A DNA stretch of 64,000 nucleotides from CAVWUA01 sp963758025. Its GTDB lineage: Bacteria; Planctomycetota; Planctomycetia; Isosphaerales; Isosphaeraceae. Numbering within the stretch: the first letter of the stretch is position 1; every line of letters begins with the position of its first letter. The position numbers and the translations under genes were made by a program. Below the pieces are notes generated by a model. The model was not told where the DNA came from and did not search any database. It worked only from the letters and a program-made list of their open reading frames with translations. The DNA is taken from positions 180,295 through 244,294 of the forward strand of contig CAVWUA010000030.1 in NCBI GenBank assembly GCA_963758025.1, given 5' to 3'. Shown one piece after another: positions 27,812-37,425 of the stretch.

Positions 27812-30800
27812 ATGAAACGCTGCTTCGCACTCCTCGCCGTGATCCTGTCGTTGACCGTTTTCCTGGTCGTACCTCGCGTTCGCGCCTGGGAGGACGACCT
27901 GGCCAAGGAGCTCCCGCGGATCGCCGCGGTCGAGCCGGATCAGGCCCTGAAGACCTTCCAGCTTCACAAGGGGTTTGAACTGGAGCCCCTGGCCGTCGAG
28001 CCCCTGGTCACGGACCCGGTCGCGGCCTGCTACGATGCCGACGGCCGGCTGTACGTGGTCGAGATGCGCGGGTACCCGTATTCCGAGAATGTGCCCAGCG
28101 GCAACGTCCGTCGGCTGGAGGATACCGACGGCGACGGCCATTTCGATCGGAGCACGATCTTCGTTGATGACCTCTCCTGGCCGACCGGGATCGTCCCCTA
28201 CGACGGCGGCGTGTTCATCACCGTCGCGCCCGACATCCTTTACGCGAAGGATCAGGACGGCGACGGCGTGGCGGATCTCAGGAAGGTCATGTTCTCCGGG
28301 TTCGGCACGCAGAACGTCCAGGCGCTGCTCAACGGCTTGCTCTGGGGGCAGGACGGCTGGATTTATGGCGTCTCGGGGGGCAACGGCGGGGAGATCAAGA
28401 ACCTGACGAAGCCCGACGCCCCGCCGGTCAACGTGCGGGGGCGAGACTTCCGGTTCAAGCCGGACGGGTCGGCCTTCGAGGCGATCTCCGGCGGGGGGCA
28501 GTTTGGCCACACGTTCGACGACTGGGGGCACCGCTTCACCTGCAACAATAGCAATCATATCCGCCAGATCATCCTGCCTTCGCATTACCTGGAGCGCAAC
28601 CCCACGTTGAGCGTCTCGGCCGTGCTGACGGACATTGCCGTTGAGGGAGGGGCGGCCCCGGTCTTCCGGATCAGCCCGGCGGAACCCTGGCGGATCGTCC
28701 GCACGAGGCAACGCGCGGCGGACCCCGCCTTCGCCAAGCGGCTCCCGCCGACCGAACTCGTGCCGATCGGCTTCTTCACCTCGGCGACGGGCGTGACGAT
28801 TTATCGCGGCTCGGCGTTCGCGCCGGAGTACCGCGGGAATGCCTTCATCGGCGACGTTGGCGGAAACCTCGTCCACCGCAAGATCCTCACGCGCAACGGC
28901 TCGCATTACGACGCCCAACGCGCCGATCAAGGTGTCGAATTCCTCGCCTCGACCGATAACTGGTTCCGCCCCGTCAACTTCGTCAACACGCCGAGCGGCA
29001 CGCTCCTGATCCTCGACATGTACCGCGAAACGATCGAGCATCCCGCGTCGATTCCCGAGCCGATCAAGAAGTACCTCGACCTGACGAGCGGCCACGACCG
29101 GGGCCGGATCTACCACCTCGCGCCCGAGGGGTTCCAGACGTTCCGGCAACCGTCCCTGAGCCAGGCGACGACCGCGCAGCTCGTCGCGCTGCTGGCCGAT
29201 CCCGACGCCTGGTGGCGTGAAACCGCGCAGCGCTTGCTGATCGAACGCGGCGATGAGGCGGCCATCCCCTTGCTGCGGGACCTGGCGAAATGCGCGGCCG
29301 AACCCCCTGGGCCGGCTGCACGCGCTCTGGACCCTCGACGTGCTCGGGGGACTGCGGGCCGAAGACCTCCTCCCGGCGCTCAAGGACCCGGAAGCGGGCG
29401 TGCGCGAGCGGTCGGCCGTGCTGGCCGAAGCCCTCGCCAAGGAGAACAAAGGCGTCCGCGAGGCCCTGCTCGGCCTGGCGAACGATCCCGAAGCCATGGT
29501 CCGGTTCCAGGCCGCCCTGTCGATCGGCGCGGTCGATCGCCCCGAGGCCGTCGCCGCCCTGGCCACCATCGCCCGACGCGACGCGAATGATCCCTGGACG
29601 CGGATCGCCGTGCAAAGCTCGCTGGGAGGAGGACGGGCCGCGGAGTTGCTCGCCGCGCTGACCCGTGACGACGATTTCGCCCAGACCGCGGCCGGTCGCG
29701 CCTGGCTGGGGGATCTCGCCGCCTTGATCGGCGCCGAAAACCGTCGCGAGGACCTCCAGACCGTCCTGACGCGCGATGCCGCCCCGCAAGCGGACCCGGC
29801 CGTCTCCCGAACCGTTCTACTCGGCCTCGGTCGTGGTCTGGCGCGTGCCCGAAGCTCGCTGAGGACATGGCTGGAAGGACCGACGAGCGACGCCTTGCAC
29901 GCCGCGTTCGCCAGGACGGCCGAGACGGCGCGGTCCGACCAACCGGCCAGTGCCCGCGTCGAGGCGGTCCGCTTGCTCGGCCTCGGCCCGGAGGACCTGG
30001 CCCTGGAGACCTTGCCCGATCTGCTCGATGCCCGACAGCCCAGCACGGTCCAGCTCGCCGCCTTGCAGGCGCTCTCCGATCAGTCCGACCCCCGCGTGGG
30101 GCCAGCCATCACCGCGCGTTGGAAAGCCCTGGGGCCGTCGCTCCGTCGCGAGGCGGCCGAGGTCCTGATGGCTCGCCGGGATCGCATCGCCGCCTTGCTC
30201 GACGCGCTGGGGGAGAAGCAGATTCTCACGGGCGACCTCGACCCGGCCCGGCGATCGCAGCTCCTGGCTCATCCCGATAAAGCGATCCAGGAGCGAGCCA
30301 AGACGCTCCTGGGCGGAGAGGTCCGTTCCGATCGGAGCGCCATCCTCGCGGCCTATCAGCCCGCGTTGACACTGAAAGGCGATCGTGCACGAGGGCAGGT
30401 GGTCTTCCGGGAGAACTGCGCGACCTGCCACAAGGCCGGCGGGGAGGGCCAGGATGTGGCCCCCGACCTGGCAACGGTCGCCGGCCGTACGGCGGAGGAC
30501 CTGCTCGTGCACATTCTCGACCCGAACCGGGAAGTCGCGCCGGCGTACCTGAATTACGCGATCGCCACGACGGATGGCCGCGTTCTAACCGGGCTGATCG
30601 CCGGAGAGGCCGCCAGTACCGTGACCTTGAAACGGTCGGAAGGGGCCTCGGATGTCGTGCCCCGCGACCAGATCGACGCACTGACCTCAACCGGCCTGTC
30701 TCTCATGCCCGAGGGACTGGAAAAGACCATTGACCCACAAGCCATGGCCGACCTGATCGCCTTCCTGCGCGGCCTGACACCCCCCGACAAACCCCAGTAA
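27812..30800 (+). CDS. PVC-type heme-binding membrane-bound dehydrogenase-like protein with HEAT repeats and cytochrome c domain; frameshift near 29305
   Basis: About 995 residues with a signal peptide at the start (MKRCFALLAVILSLTVFLVV). The N-terminal six-bladed propeller contains DPVAACYDADGRLYVVEMRG, DTDGDGHFDRSTIFVDDLSW, WGHRFTCNNSNHIRQI and DMYRETIEHP, as in the PVC-type membrane-bound dehydrogenase domain. After EAAIPLLRDLAKCAAEP the frame changes at about 29302-29312 to RLHALWTLDVLGGLRAEDLL. A long run of HEAT-like repeats follows, then a C-terminal class I cytochrome c with CATCHKAGGEGQDVAPDLAT and a distal Met in SLMPEGLEKT. A missing or extra C in AACCCCCTGGG explains the shift. 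Periplasmic oxidation of sugars or alcohols is inferred for the family. Confidence 0.88.
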
Positions 30801-31167
30801 CCGCTCCCGCTTCGGGCCGGTCGTGTAGGATCTCCCCCTCATGAATCGGCATGAACTTTGCTACATAATGGCTTGCATGGACCCATAGGGACCCCCTGAG
30901 GGCACGATGACGGGAACGTTCGAGGCTGGCACGCCTTGAGAATTTTGCTTCCTCGTCCTGACTTCCTGGGCACCCGGAAGACCTCCCCCCGTTTGAACGC
31001 TTTTCCGAATCAACACGCCGGTATCCGTTGACCGGCGTGTTTTCCGATCTCAGAAAACCAGGTCGCCCGCGTCGAAGATTCGTTTGGAGAGAGCGGGTTC
31101 GTTCCGATTCGATCCGGCCAGGACGAGCTGGGAGGTCCACGGAAACCGGATTGATAAATGATATTCT
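30801..31167. other. Intergenic region with a terminator and no gene
   Basis: This 367-base gap between the PVC cytochrome and the response-regulator phosphatase holds the hairpin at 31012-31041. Otherwise no ORF with RBS or family character is visible. The last 30 bases before the next gene are AT-rich (31150-31167), which may be a promoter region. Confidence 0.5.
31012..31041 (+). terminator. Factor-independent terminator
   Basis: Perfect 11-bp stem AACACGCCGGT / ACCGGCGTGTT with loop ATCCGTTG, followed by TTTCC. It would end the transcript of the PVC cytochrome, 210 bases downstream of its stop. Confidence 0.7.
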
Positions 31168-32415
31168 ATGAAATTAATCATGCTAAATCAAAATAATGAG
31201 TCTGGTGATCCACCCAGGGATGGGGGGGCTGACAGAATACCGATTTCCGATACCAAGCAGGGTCATGAACCGAGTCGAACGCGAGTGCTGATCGTGGACG
31301 ACTCCTCACAAAATCTGGATGTTCTCGCCCGGTGTCTTCAGCGGCTGGGCTATGAGGTCGCCACGGCGGCCCGGGGCCAGCTTGCCCTGAAGACGATTGA
31401 GGAGGATGCGCCGGACATCGTGCTGCTGGATATTCTCATGCCGGATATGTCCGGTCTCGATGTTCTTCGACAACTTCGTTGCCGGAATAATACCTACGAT
31501 TTGCCGGTGATCTTGATTTCCGGGCTGGGTGAGACGAGCGACATTGTGGAAGGGTTGCGGCTCGGCGCGAATGATTACGTGACCAAACCGATCAATCTCC
31601 CCATTCTTCAGGCGCGGCTGGGGACACAGAAGGAGTTGAAGCGAGCGCGCGACGAACTGAAGCACACGGCCAACCTGCTGGCGAAGGAGAACGACCGGAC
31701 ACAGATTGACCTTCGCACCGCGGGGCAGGTGCAGCGATCGATCCTGCCCCAGGAGCCTCCTCGATCCGAGACGCTCGATACGGCCTGGTGCTACGAACCC
31801 ACGACCGAGGTGGGTGGCGATCTGTTCGATGTCGCTCCCCTTCCGGACGGCCGGACGTTCTTGTTCCTGGCCGATGCCATGGGGCACGGCATCCAGGCTG
31901 CCCTGGTCGTTTCCGCGGTGAAGGCGGCCTTGATGGCTCATCGGGATGGGGGGCATGATTTGCCCCTGTTACTCCATCGGCTCGACATGGAACTGGGCGG
32001 CCTGTTCATGGATCGCTTCATCACGGCGGCCGCCTGTGTCGTCGACCCCAGGAAACGCCGCCTCCATTACGCGATCGCCGGGCATCCTCCCGTGCTGATC
32101 CTGAGACGAGACGGGGTCCAGAGACTCCGGGCTGGCGGACCTCCCCTGGGTATGGGGGTCGGTTGGGGATTCCAGGGGGGAGAGCTCGAACTCGATGCCG
32201 ACTCGGCGATTCTCATGTACACCGACGGCTTCACCGAGGCCATCGATTCCGAGGGCAACCAGTTCGGCGTGGATTCCTTGATCCATGAGTTCGCTCGTCA
32301 CACCGAAGCTCATCCGGACACCATCATCCAATCCCTGCGTGACAGGCTCGACTCGCATCGGGGGCCCGTGGCGCTGGAGGACGACCTGACGATCCTCGTG
32401 GCCCGTCTCCGCTGA
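31168..32415 (+). CDS. Response regulator fused to PP2C-type (SpoIIE/RsbU) phosphatase
   Basis: 415 residues. Receiver domain at about 38-155 with DD at 44-45, phospho-acceptor Asp88 in IVLLDILMPDMSG and Lys140 in DYVTKPIN. A coiled-coil linker (KRARDELKHTANLLAKENDR) leads to a PP2C/SpoIIE domain. This has the metal-binding Asp residues in TTEVGGDLFDV, ADAMGHGIQAALV and MYTDGFTEAID, with EDDLTILVARLR at the end. Such proteins dephosphorylate anti-anti-sigma factors when the receiver is phosphorylated. No RsbV/RsbW genes are next to it. The start has no clear RBS; an ATG four codons in is an alternative. Confidence 0.92.
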   Translation: MKLIMLNQNNESGDPPRDGGADRIPISDTKQGHEPSRTRVLIVDDSSQNLDVLARCLQRLGYEVATAARGQLALKTIEEDAPDIVLLDILMPDMSGLDVLRQLRCRNNTYDLPVILISGLGETSDIVEGLRLGANDYVTKPINLPILQARLGTQKELKRARDELKHTANLLAKENDRTQIDLRTAGQVQRSILPQEPPRSETLDTAWCYEPTTEVGGDLFDVAPLPDGRTFLFLADAMGHGIQAALVVSAVKAALMAHRDGGHDLPLLLHRLDMELGGLFMDRFITAAACVVDPRKRRLHYAIAGHPPVLILRRDGVQRLRAGGPPLGMGVGWGFQGGELELDADSAILMYTDGFTEAIDSEGNQFGVDSLIHEFARHTEAHPDTIIQSLRDRLDSHRGPVALEDDLTILVARLR

Positions 32416-32438
32416 ACCTCGCTCCGGATTCTCCGGAT

Positions 32439-32918
32439 TCAAGGGGTCCGCAGAACCATTCCCACGCGCAGGGGATCGTCGGGGCGGTCCAGTTCATCGC
32501 GATTGGCTTGCCAGAGAAGCCGCAGGGCATCCTCCGATCCATACACCCGGAGCGCGATGTCCCGCAGCGATTCCCCATTCTCCACCCGGGTAAAGGCCGA
32601 CAGGGGACGAGATCGTGGTGCCGATTGAGCGACGGCACGCACCGGCCCGGGAACGGCCTCGGACCGTGCGGGCTCGGAACGGGCGACCGTGACGATTTCC
32701 TGACGAACGTCCTCGGCCTGATCCTCATTCCAGGGTCTGCCGGTCGTGGGGCGAATGGGGGGTTCCGGTGTTCTCGATGGAGCCTCGGCCACGGTTTCGA
32801 TCGGTTCGGTTTCGTCGATCGCCGCGGGTGGAGTCCCCTCCGGTCGATAGAGAATGGCCGTCGCAACCGCAACCAGCAGAAAACTCAACGTGATGCTGCC
32901 CCTCCCAGGAGTCTCCAT
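32439..32918 (-). CDS. Membrane-anchored LysM-domain protein
   Basis: 159 residues from the ATG at 32918, which opens a single N-terminal membrane helix (SITLSFLLVAVATAILYRPE). The longer upstream frame is low in character. A Pro/Glu-rich linker follows. The C-terminal LysM reads FTRVENGESLRDIALRVYGS then WQANRDELDRPDDPLRVGMV. LysM binds peptidoglycan or other glycans, and this arrangement (short anchor, linker, LysM) is typical of exported scaffold proteins. It converges with the phosphatase gene. No catalytic domain is present. Confidence 0.8.
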   Translation of the reverse strand: METPGRGSITLSFLLVAVATAILYRPEGTPPAAIDETEPIETVAEAPSRTPEPPIRPTTGRPWNEDQAEDVRQEIVTVARSEPARSEAVPGPVRAVAQSAPRSRPLSAFTRVENGESLRDIALRVYGSEDALRLLWQANRDELDRPDDPLRVGMVLRTP

Positions 32919-33116
32919 GGTGGTTCTGCTCCCGCCCGTCAGAGCGAATGGATGTCCGTCCAAGGTGTCGTATCCATTCCATCGGCAAGGTGGCGGCCCC
33001 GAGTTGAGGAATACCGTTTGAGAAAGAACGCGGCGGGAAATCGAACTCTGGAGCGCGGGTTGCGTAGAAAATCTGAACTTGGTAACGCAGACGAGCGGAC
33101 TGTGCATCCATCGCCC

Positions 33117-33145
33117 TTGAGCAAACCGCCTCGCGGAGCTATCAT
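33117..33145 (+). promoter_or_regulatory. Candidate sigma-70 promoter of the S41 protease gene
   Basis: TTGAGC at 33117-33122, a 17-base spacer and TATCAT at 33140-33145, 64 bases before the chosen ATG at 33209. The spacer length is ideal and both hexamers are close to consensus. This is prediction only. Confidence 0.5.
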
Positions 33146-33208
33146 AACAAGGTGGGGCTTGGCGAGTCCCGGTCCGCGATTCTTTCTCATTTCACGGAAG
33201 CCTTTCTC

Positions 33209-35332
33209 ATGCAACGATTTGCACTGCGTCGGCCGAAAGGGATCATCGCATTGGCCGGAATCGCCGCCTTATTGGTGGTGTTCATCGGAGCTCAAGCGCC
33301 GGCCCTGAAGCCTTCGGAGATCGACCAGGTTACGGCCCAGCTCGTTGTGCGGACGCTGGAACGCGACCACATCGCCAAACCGACGATCAACGATGATGTT
33401 GCCAAGGTCTGGGCCAAGAATTTCATTGAGGACCTGGACCCCTCGAAATATTACTTCCTCAAGGCCGACGTTGATGAGTTCATGGCCGACGCCTCGAAAC
33501 TCGACGATCAGGTTCTTGAAGGGGATTTGACCTGGTCGAAGAAGGTCTTTGATCGGTTCCTGGAACGTTCCGATGAACGGCTCGCGGATGCCACCGAGAT
33601 CCTCAAAACGAAGCCGGACTTCACCAAGGACGAGACGATCGTGGACGACCCCGATCTGCTCGATTACCCGGCCACGGCCGAGGAAGCCCGGGATCGGCTC
33701 CGTCGGATGATCAAGTACGAGTTGCTGCGTCGGAAGAACAGCACGCTCGACAAGGACGAGGACCCCGTCGATCGGCTCGGCATTATCTACCGTGATCTGA
33801 ACCGGCGGTACAAGTTGTTCAACTCGACGGACCGGCTGGAGCTGTTCCTCACATCGCTGACCCGGGCCATCGACCCCCAATCCAACTACTGGCAGGCCAC
33901 GACGGTCGAGGACTTTTTCGGCCAGACGCTCCACCTCTCCCTTGAGGGAATCGGGGCCCAGCTTTCGGTGGAAGACGGTTACCCGATCGTCATGGAAATC
34001 GTGCCCGGAGGCGCGGCGGACAAGGACGGCCGGCTCAAGCCCGAGGACAAGATCGTCGGGGTCGAAGGTGAACAGGGTGAGAAGGAAGAATTCATCGGCA
34101 AGAAGCTCAGCGACGTGGTTCGCAAGATCCGAGGGCCCAGGGGGACCAAGGTCCGCCTGATCGTCCAGCCCGCGGACTCCAAGGAGCTGAAGGTTTACGA
34201 ACTGACCCGCGAGAAGATCGAGCTGAAGGACCAGCACGCGCAGGGTAAGGTCATCGAGTCCAAGACCGAGAACGGCGAGGTCCTGAAAATCGGGGTCATC
34301 AACCTGCCCACGTTCTACGGCGACCCGGTTGCCGTGCTCAGTGGAGACGTGAACGCCGTGAGCGCGACGCGCGATTGCCGCAAGCTGCTCGAAGGGTTCA
34401 AGAAGCAGGGCGTGGACGCGGTCATCATGGATCTGCGGGCGAATGGCGGCGGCTTGCTCCCGGAAGGCATCAGCCTGTCCGGCCTGTTCATCGACAAAGG
34501 CCCCGTCGTTCAGGTCCGTGGTCCGGGTGGCGTGCTCACCTATGAAGATGACGATGAAGGTGTCGCCTGGGATGGACCGCTGGCCGTCGTGGTCAGTCAC
34601 TTCAGCGCCAGTGCGAGCGAGATCTTCGCGGGCGTGATCAAGGACTACAAGCGGGGCCTGATCATCGGTGACTCCAGCACCTACGGCAAGGGAACCGTCC
34701 AGCAGATCATCATGCTGAACGACATCCTGGAGAAGGAATTCAACCTCCCCGGGAAGCGTTTCCCCAACCTGGGCGCAGTGAAACTGACCATTCAGCAGTT
34801 CTACCGGGCCAATGGCGACAGTACCCAGATTCGTGGCGTGAAGCCGGATGTCCACATCCCTTCGATTCTCGATCAGCGGACCGATATCGGGGAGAAGTCG
34901 CAGGACAACGCCTTGAAGTTCGATCAGGTGCCGCCGGTTCCGCACGATCTGTACAACCGCGTCAACTCCGACCTGGCCACGAAGCTCCAGGAACGATCGG
35001 TCCAGCGGCGCAAGGAGGACCCGAAGTTCCAGAAGGAACAGAAGGCGATCCAGCGATACCTCGAGCGCAAGGAGCGGCACGAAATCTCCTTGAACGAGAA
35101 GAAGTACAAGGAAGAAACCACGCTCAGCAACGAGGAAGAAAAGGAAAAGGAAGAACTCGAGAACAAGACCACGAAGGGGCACACCGAGCGCGACCCCTGG
35201 GAATCGGGATATTACAATGACGAGGTCGTCGCGATCGTCCGCGACTACATCACGCTCGGACAGGACATCTTGACGGCCGGTCCGGTTCATCCGAACCAGG
35301 GAGGCCGCGAGCGGCCCGCGCTGCGACCCTGA
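33209..35332 (+). CDS. Tail-specific protease (S41, Prc-like)
   Basis: 707 residues from the ATG at 33209 with GGAAG upstream; an upstream in-frame ATG at 33152 lies closer to the promoter and is less likely. The N-terminal signal/anchor is RRPKGIIALAGIAALLVVFI. A Prc-type N-terminal domain follows (FIEDLDPSKYYFLKADVDEF), then PDZ (EGIGAQLSVEDGYPIVMEIV, GRLKPEDKIVGV) and the S41 core. The core has Ser468 (SHFSASASEIFAG) and Lys494 (STYGKGTVQQ). The C-terminal DUF3340-like tail is rich in Lys and Glu. It degrades or trims periplasmic proteins with non-polar C-termini. It is a monocistronic unit ended by a strong hairpin. Confidence 0.93.
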   Translation: MQRFALRRPKGIIALAGIAALLVVFIGAQAPALKPSEIDQVTAQLVVRTLERDHIAKPTINDDVAKVWAKNFIEDLDPSKYYFLKADVDEFMADASKLDDQVLEGDLTWSKKVFDRFLERSDERLADATEILKTKPDFTKDETIVDDPDLLDYPATAEEARDRLRRMIKYELLRRKNSTLDKDEDPVDRLGIIYRDLNRRYKLFNSTDRLELFLTSLTRAIDPQSNYWQATTVEDFFGQTLHLSLEGIGAQLSVEDGYPIVMEIVPGGAADKDGRLKPEDKIVGVEGEQGEKEEFIGKKLSDVVRKIRGPRGTKVRLIVQPADSKELKVYELTREKIELKDQHAQGKVIESKTENGEVLKIGVINLPTFYGDPVAVLSGDVNAVSATRDCRKLLEGFKKQGVDAVIMDLRANGGGLLPEGISLSGLFIDKGPVVQVRGPGGVLTYEDDDEGVAWDGPLAVVVSHFSASASEIFAGVIKDYKRGLIIGDSSTYGKGTVQQIIMLNDILEKEFNLPGKRFPNLGAVKLTIQQFYRANGDSTQIRGVKPDVHIPSILDQRTDIGEKSQDNALKFDQVPPVPHDLYNRVNSDLATKLQERSVQRRKEDPKFQKEQKAIQRYLERKERHEISLNEKKYKEETTLSNEEEKEKEELENKTTKGHTERDPWESGYYNDEVVAIVRDYITLGQDILTAGPVHPNQGGRERPALRP

Positions 35333-35375
35333 TACGTCGCGCGTTTGAGACGAGAACGGATTTTCGCAATCGACA

Positions 35376-35417
35376 AAGCCCGGCGAGAGAGGGAACCCTC
35401 CCTCTCTCGCCGGGCTT
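35376..35417 (+). terminator. Strong factor-independent terminator after the S41 protease
   Basis: 18-bp perfect stem (35376-35393 with 35400-35417, core CCCGGCGAGAGAGGG) and a six-base loop AACCCT, followed by GTTTC. It can act in both directions and separates the protease from the converging minus-strand gene at 35466. Confidence 0.85.
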
Positions 35418-35465
35418 GTTTCATGTCAAGGCAAAACGGGTGTGAGGCTGGATCAAAAGGGAGAG

Positions 35466-36185
35466 TCAGGGAGCCGTCGCCGAGAAGCGTTCGCCCCGAA
35501 TCTCGATGTCGTCAAAGAGCCCCGTGTCATCAAACGAGCCAAAACCGATCCGACCGTGCGTGAAGGTGGTGTCGTGGGTGATCATGGCCGGGGTCTTCAT
35601 GTCGTCGAAGTACACCTCGATCAGACCATCCGACACCCGCCGCACCAGGCGGACGTCATGCCATTCATCGGTCCAGGGCGTGCCATCCGTCCGCTTCTCG
35701 GCGATGGAGACGCGGGGCTCGCCATTCACCAGAAAGATGCTGTTGGCGTGAGGATCGGCTTGCTTGCCCAGATGCACATAGTAGAAATGGCTGGGGTCCT
35801 GATGACCGAAAAAGAAGCAAAGGTCGCGATGGCCGTAGTCGCGCCCGGTGGACTTGACCCGCAGGTTGATCTCGAAGTCACTGAGATCCAGTTTCGGCAC
35901 CAGGGCGATATTCAGCGGGGAACGGACGGCTGGCTCGTACTGGCTCGCCTGGAACTGTTCGAGGGCATGATTGCCGCCGTCCCGTTCCGCGATCCGCCAG
36001 GCCTTGGGGTCCGTGAACGTCCATCCCTCAAGCGATCCGGGCTCAAAGTCATACGTCGCGAGCACTGGGCTCGACTTCGCCGGGGAGTCTTCCCCCGGGG
36101 TCGATCCCCCCACACCAAGGGTTCCGAAGGCCAGCAGCCCGACCCCCAGGATATTTCGAGACAAGCGTGCGCGTCGATCAGCCAT
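35466..36185 (-). CDS. Secreted LamG / 3-keto-disaccharide hydrolase-like (DUF1080-type) protein
   Basis: 239 residues with a signal peptide (LSRNILGVGLLAFGTLGVGG). A single jelly-roll domain follows: YDFEPGSLEGWTFTDPKAWR, LSDFEINLRVKSTGRDYGHR, DPSHFYYVHLGKQADPH, WHDVRLVRRVSDGLIEVYFD, and a closing GRIGFGSFDDTGLFDDIEIR. This is the pattern of concanavalin-like planctomycete proteins related to DUF1080. Some homologues hydrolyse 3-keto-glycosides, but the active-site residues are not certain here. Probable role in glycan use at the periplasm. Confidence 0.75.
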   Translation of the reverse strand: MADRRARLSRNILGVGLLAFGTLGVGGSTPGEDSPAKSSPVLATYDFEPGSLEGWTFTDPKAWRIAERDGGNHALEQFQASQYEPAVRSPLNIALVPKLDLSDFEINLRVKSTGRDYGHRDLCFFFGHQDPSHFYYVHLGKQADPHANSIFLVNGEPRVSIAEKRTDGTPWTDEWHDVRLVRRVSDGLIEVYFDDMKTPAMITHDTTFTHGRIGFGSFDDTGLFDDIEIRGERFSATAP

Positions 36186-36302
36186 CGTGTTCTCCCGGAG
36201 CTGAGAAAGGGCAGGTCCATCACACGGGAGACCATAGCGTACACGATCACGACGCGTCCCGCATCAACGAGGTGGGCCGGTGCCGGGCGGTCGTTCCGGG
36301 GC

Positions 36303-37325
36303 TCAGACACTGCTGCGGAAGTACATGATGTCGCCATCCTTGACGACGTAATCCTTGCCTTCCAGTCGTTGAAGGTTCTGGGCCTTGACCTCCTTGACCG
36401 ATCCGAGCCGGGCCATATCGTCGTAGGCGGTCACCTCCGCGCGGATGAATCCGCGTGCCAGGTCGGTATGGATCTTGCCGGCGGCATCGACGGCCGAGCC
36501 GCCCCGTTCCAGGTTCCATCCGCGAACCTCGGGATCGCCGGCCGTGAAAAACGTGATCATCCCGACGGCATCATACGCGGCACGAATGATCCGGTCTCGG
36601 CCCAGTTCCTCGATTCCCAGGTCGTTCATGAAGGCCGCGCGTTCGTCCGCCTCCATCTCGGCGAGCTCCAGCTCCAGCTTGGCGTCGATGGCCAGGGCGT
36701 CGGGAGCCAGAGCGCGGAGCGACTCGGTTACGTCCTCCCCCTGAACGGTATTGAGAATCACAACCTGGGGCTTATCCGTCAGAAGGCCGAACGACCGCAA
36801 GGGCTTCTTCTCCTCCTCGGTCAATTCGAGCGAGGAGACGTTCTCCCCCGATTCGAGCGTGGCCTGGATGCGGCGGACGACCTCAAGCTCCTTGAGTTGG
36901 GCATCACGGTCGGGGCGAGGCTTCTTGACGCTGGCTTCAAGCCGCTCGACCCGGTTGGTCACGACGCCGAGATCGGCGAAGAGCAACTCCTCGCGGAAGG
37001 CTTGCAGCTCGGCGGCGGCATCCCCCCCGGAGAAGCCGTTCAGCACGATCAGGAGCGCATCCCCCTCCCGGATCAGGGCGAGTCTCTGCGGATTGTCGCC
37101 GTGCGTGCCCTGCAAGAGCCCCGGTGTGTCGAGCAGCTCCAGCGTCGCGGACGTGATCTTCTTCGGCTTGAACAGGTCCGCGAGAAAGTCCAGCCGCGGG
37201 TCCGACAGCGCGGCGATCCCGACCTGTCCCGAGTGTACCTTGCCCGGGTCGGGCTTGACCCCCGTCAGGAGCTGAAACAGCGTGCTTTTCCCACTTCCGG
37301 CAAAACCAACCAATCCGGCCCGCAT
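36303..37325 (-). CDS. ychF: YchF/OBG-family GTPase-like ATPase
   Basis: 340 residues from the ATG at 37325 (MRAGLVGFAGSGKSTLFQLL). G1 is GFAGSGKST, G3 is LLDTPGLLQG and the C-terminal TGS-like DUF933 domain ends KDYVVKDGDIMYFRSSV. AYDAVGMITFFTAGDPEVRG with RGFIRAEVTAYDD are the DUF933 landmarks. YchF hydrolyses ATP rather than GTP, associates with ribosomes and dampens the oxidative stress response in other bacteria. It is shorter than canonical YchF (about 363) and the G4 NVDE-type motif is not evident, so it may be a planctomycete paralogue rather than the housekeeping copy. It is about 100 bases downstream of the transglutaminase gene. Confidence 0.8.
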   Translation of the reverse strand: MRAGLVGFAGSGKSTLFQLLTGVKPDPGKVHSGQVGIAALSDPRLDFLADLFKPKKITSATLELLDTPGLLQGTHGDNPQRLALIREGDALLIVLNGFSGGDAAAELQAFREELLFADLGVVTNRVERLEASVKKPRPDRDAQLKELEVVRRIQATLESGENVSSLELTEEEKKPLRSFGLLTDKPQVVILNTVQGEDVTESLRALAPDALAIDAKLELELAEMEADERAAFMNDLGIEELGRDRIIRAAYDAVGMITFFTAGDPEVRGWNLERGGSAVDAAGKIHTDLARGFIRAEVTAYDDMARLGSVKEVKAQNLQRLEGKDYVVKDGDIMYFRSSV

Positions 37326-37425
37326 GTCCTGATCATCCTTTGAATAGTTTCTGTGCCGCCAACACGTTTCAATCCAAATCACCAACGAAGTGATCGGGTT
37401 GGGACCGCTCCGCTCCGCGGTTCGA

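Noticed and set aside
27794..30046. 750-codon open frame on the minus strand opposite the PVC cytochrome
   Set aside because: Antisense shadow of the real gene; no motif or RBS.
33269..35290. 673-codon minus-strand frame opposite the tail-specific protease
   Set aside because: Antisense shadow; the plus frame has PDZ and catalytic Ser/Lys.
35442..37343. 633-codon plus-strand frame across the LamG and YchF genes
   Set aside because: Covers two genes of opposite strand with recognised motifs; chance open frame.
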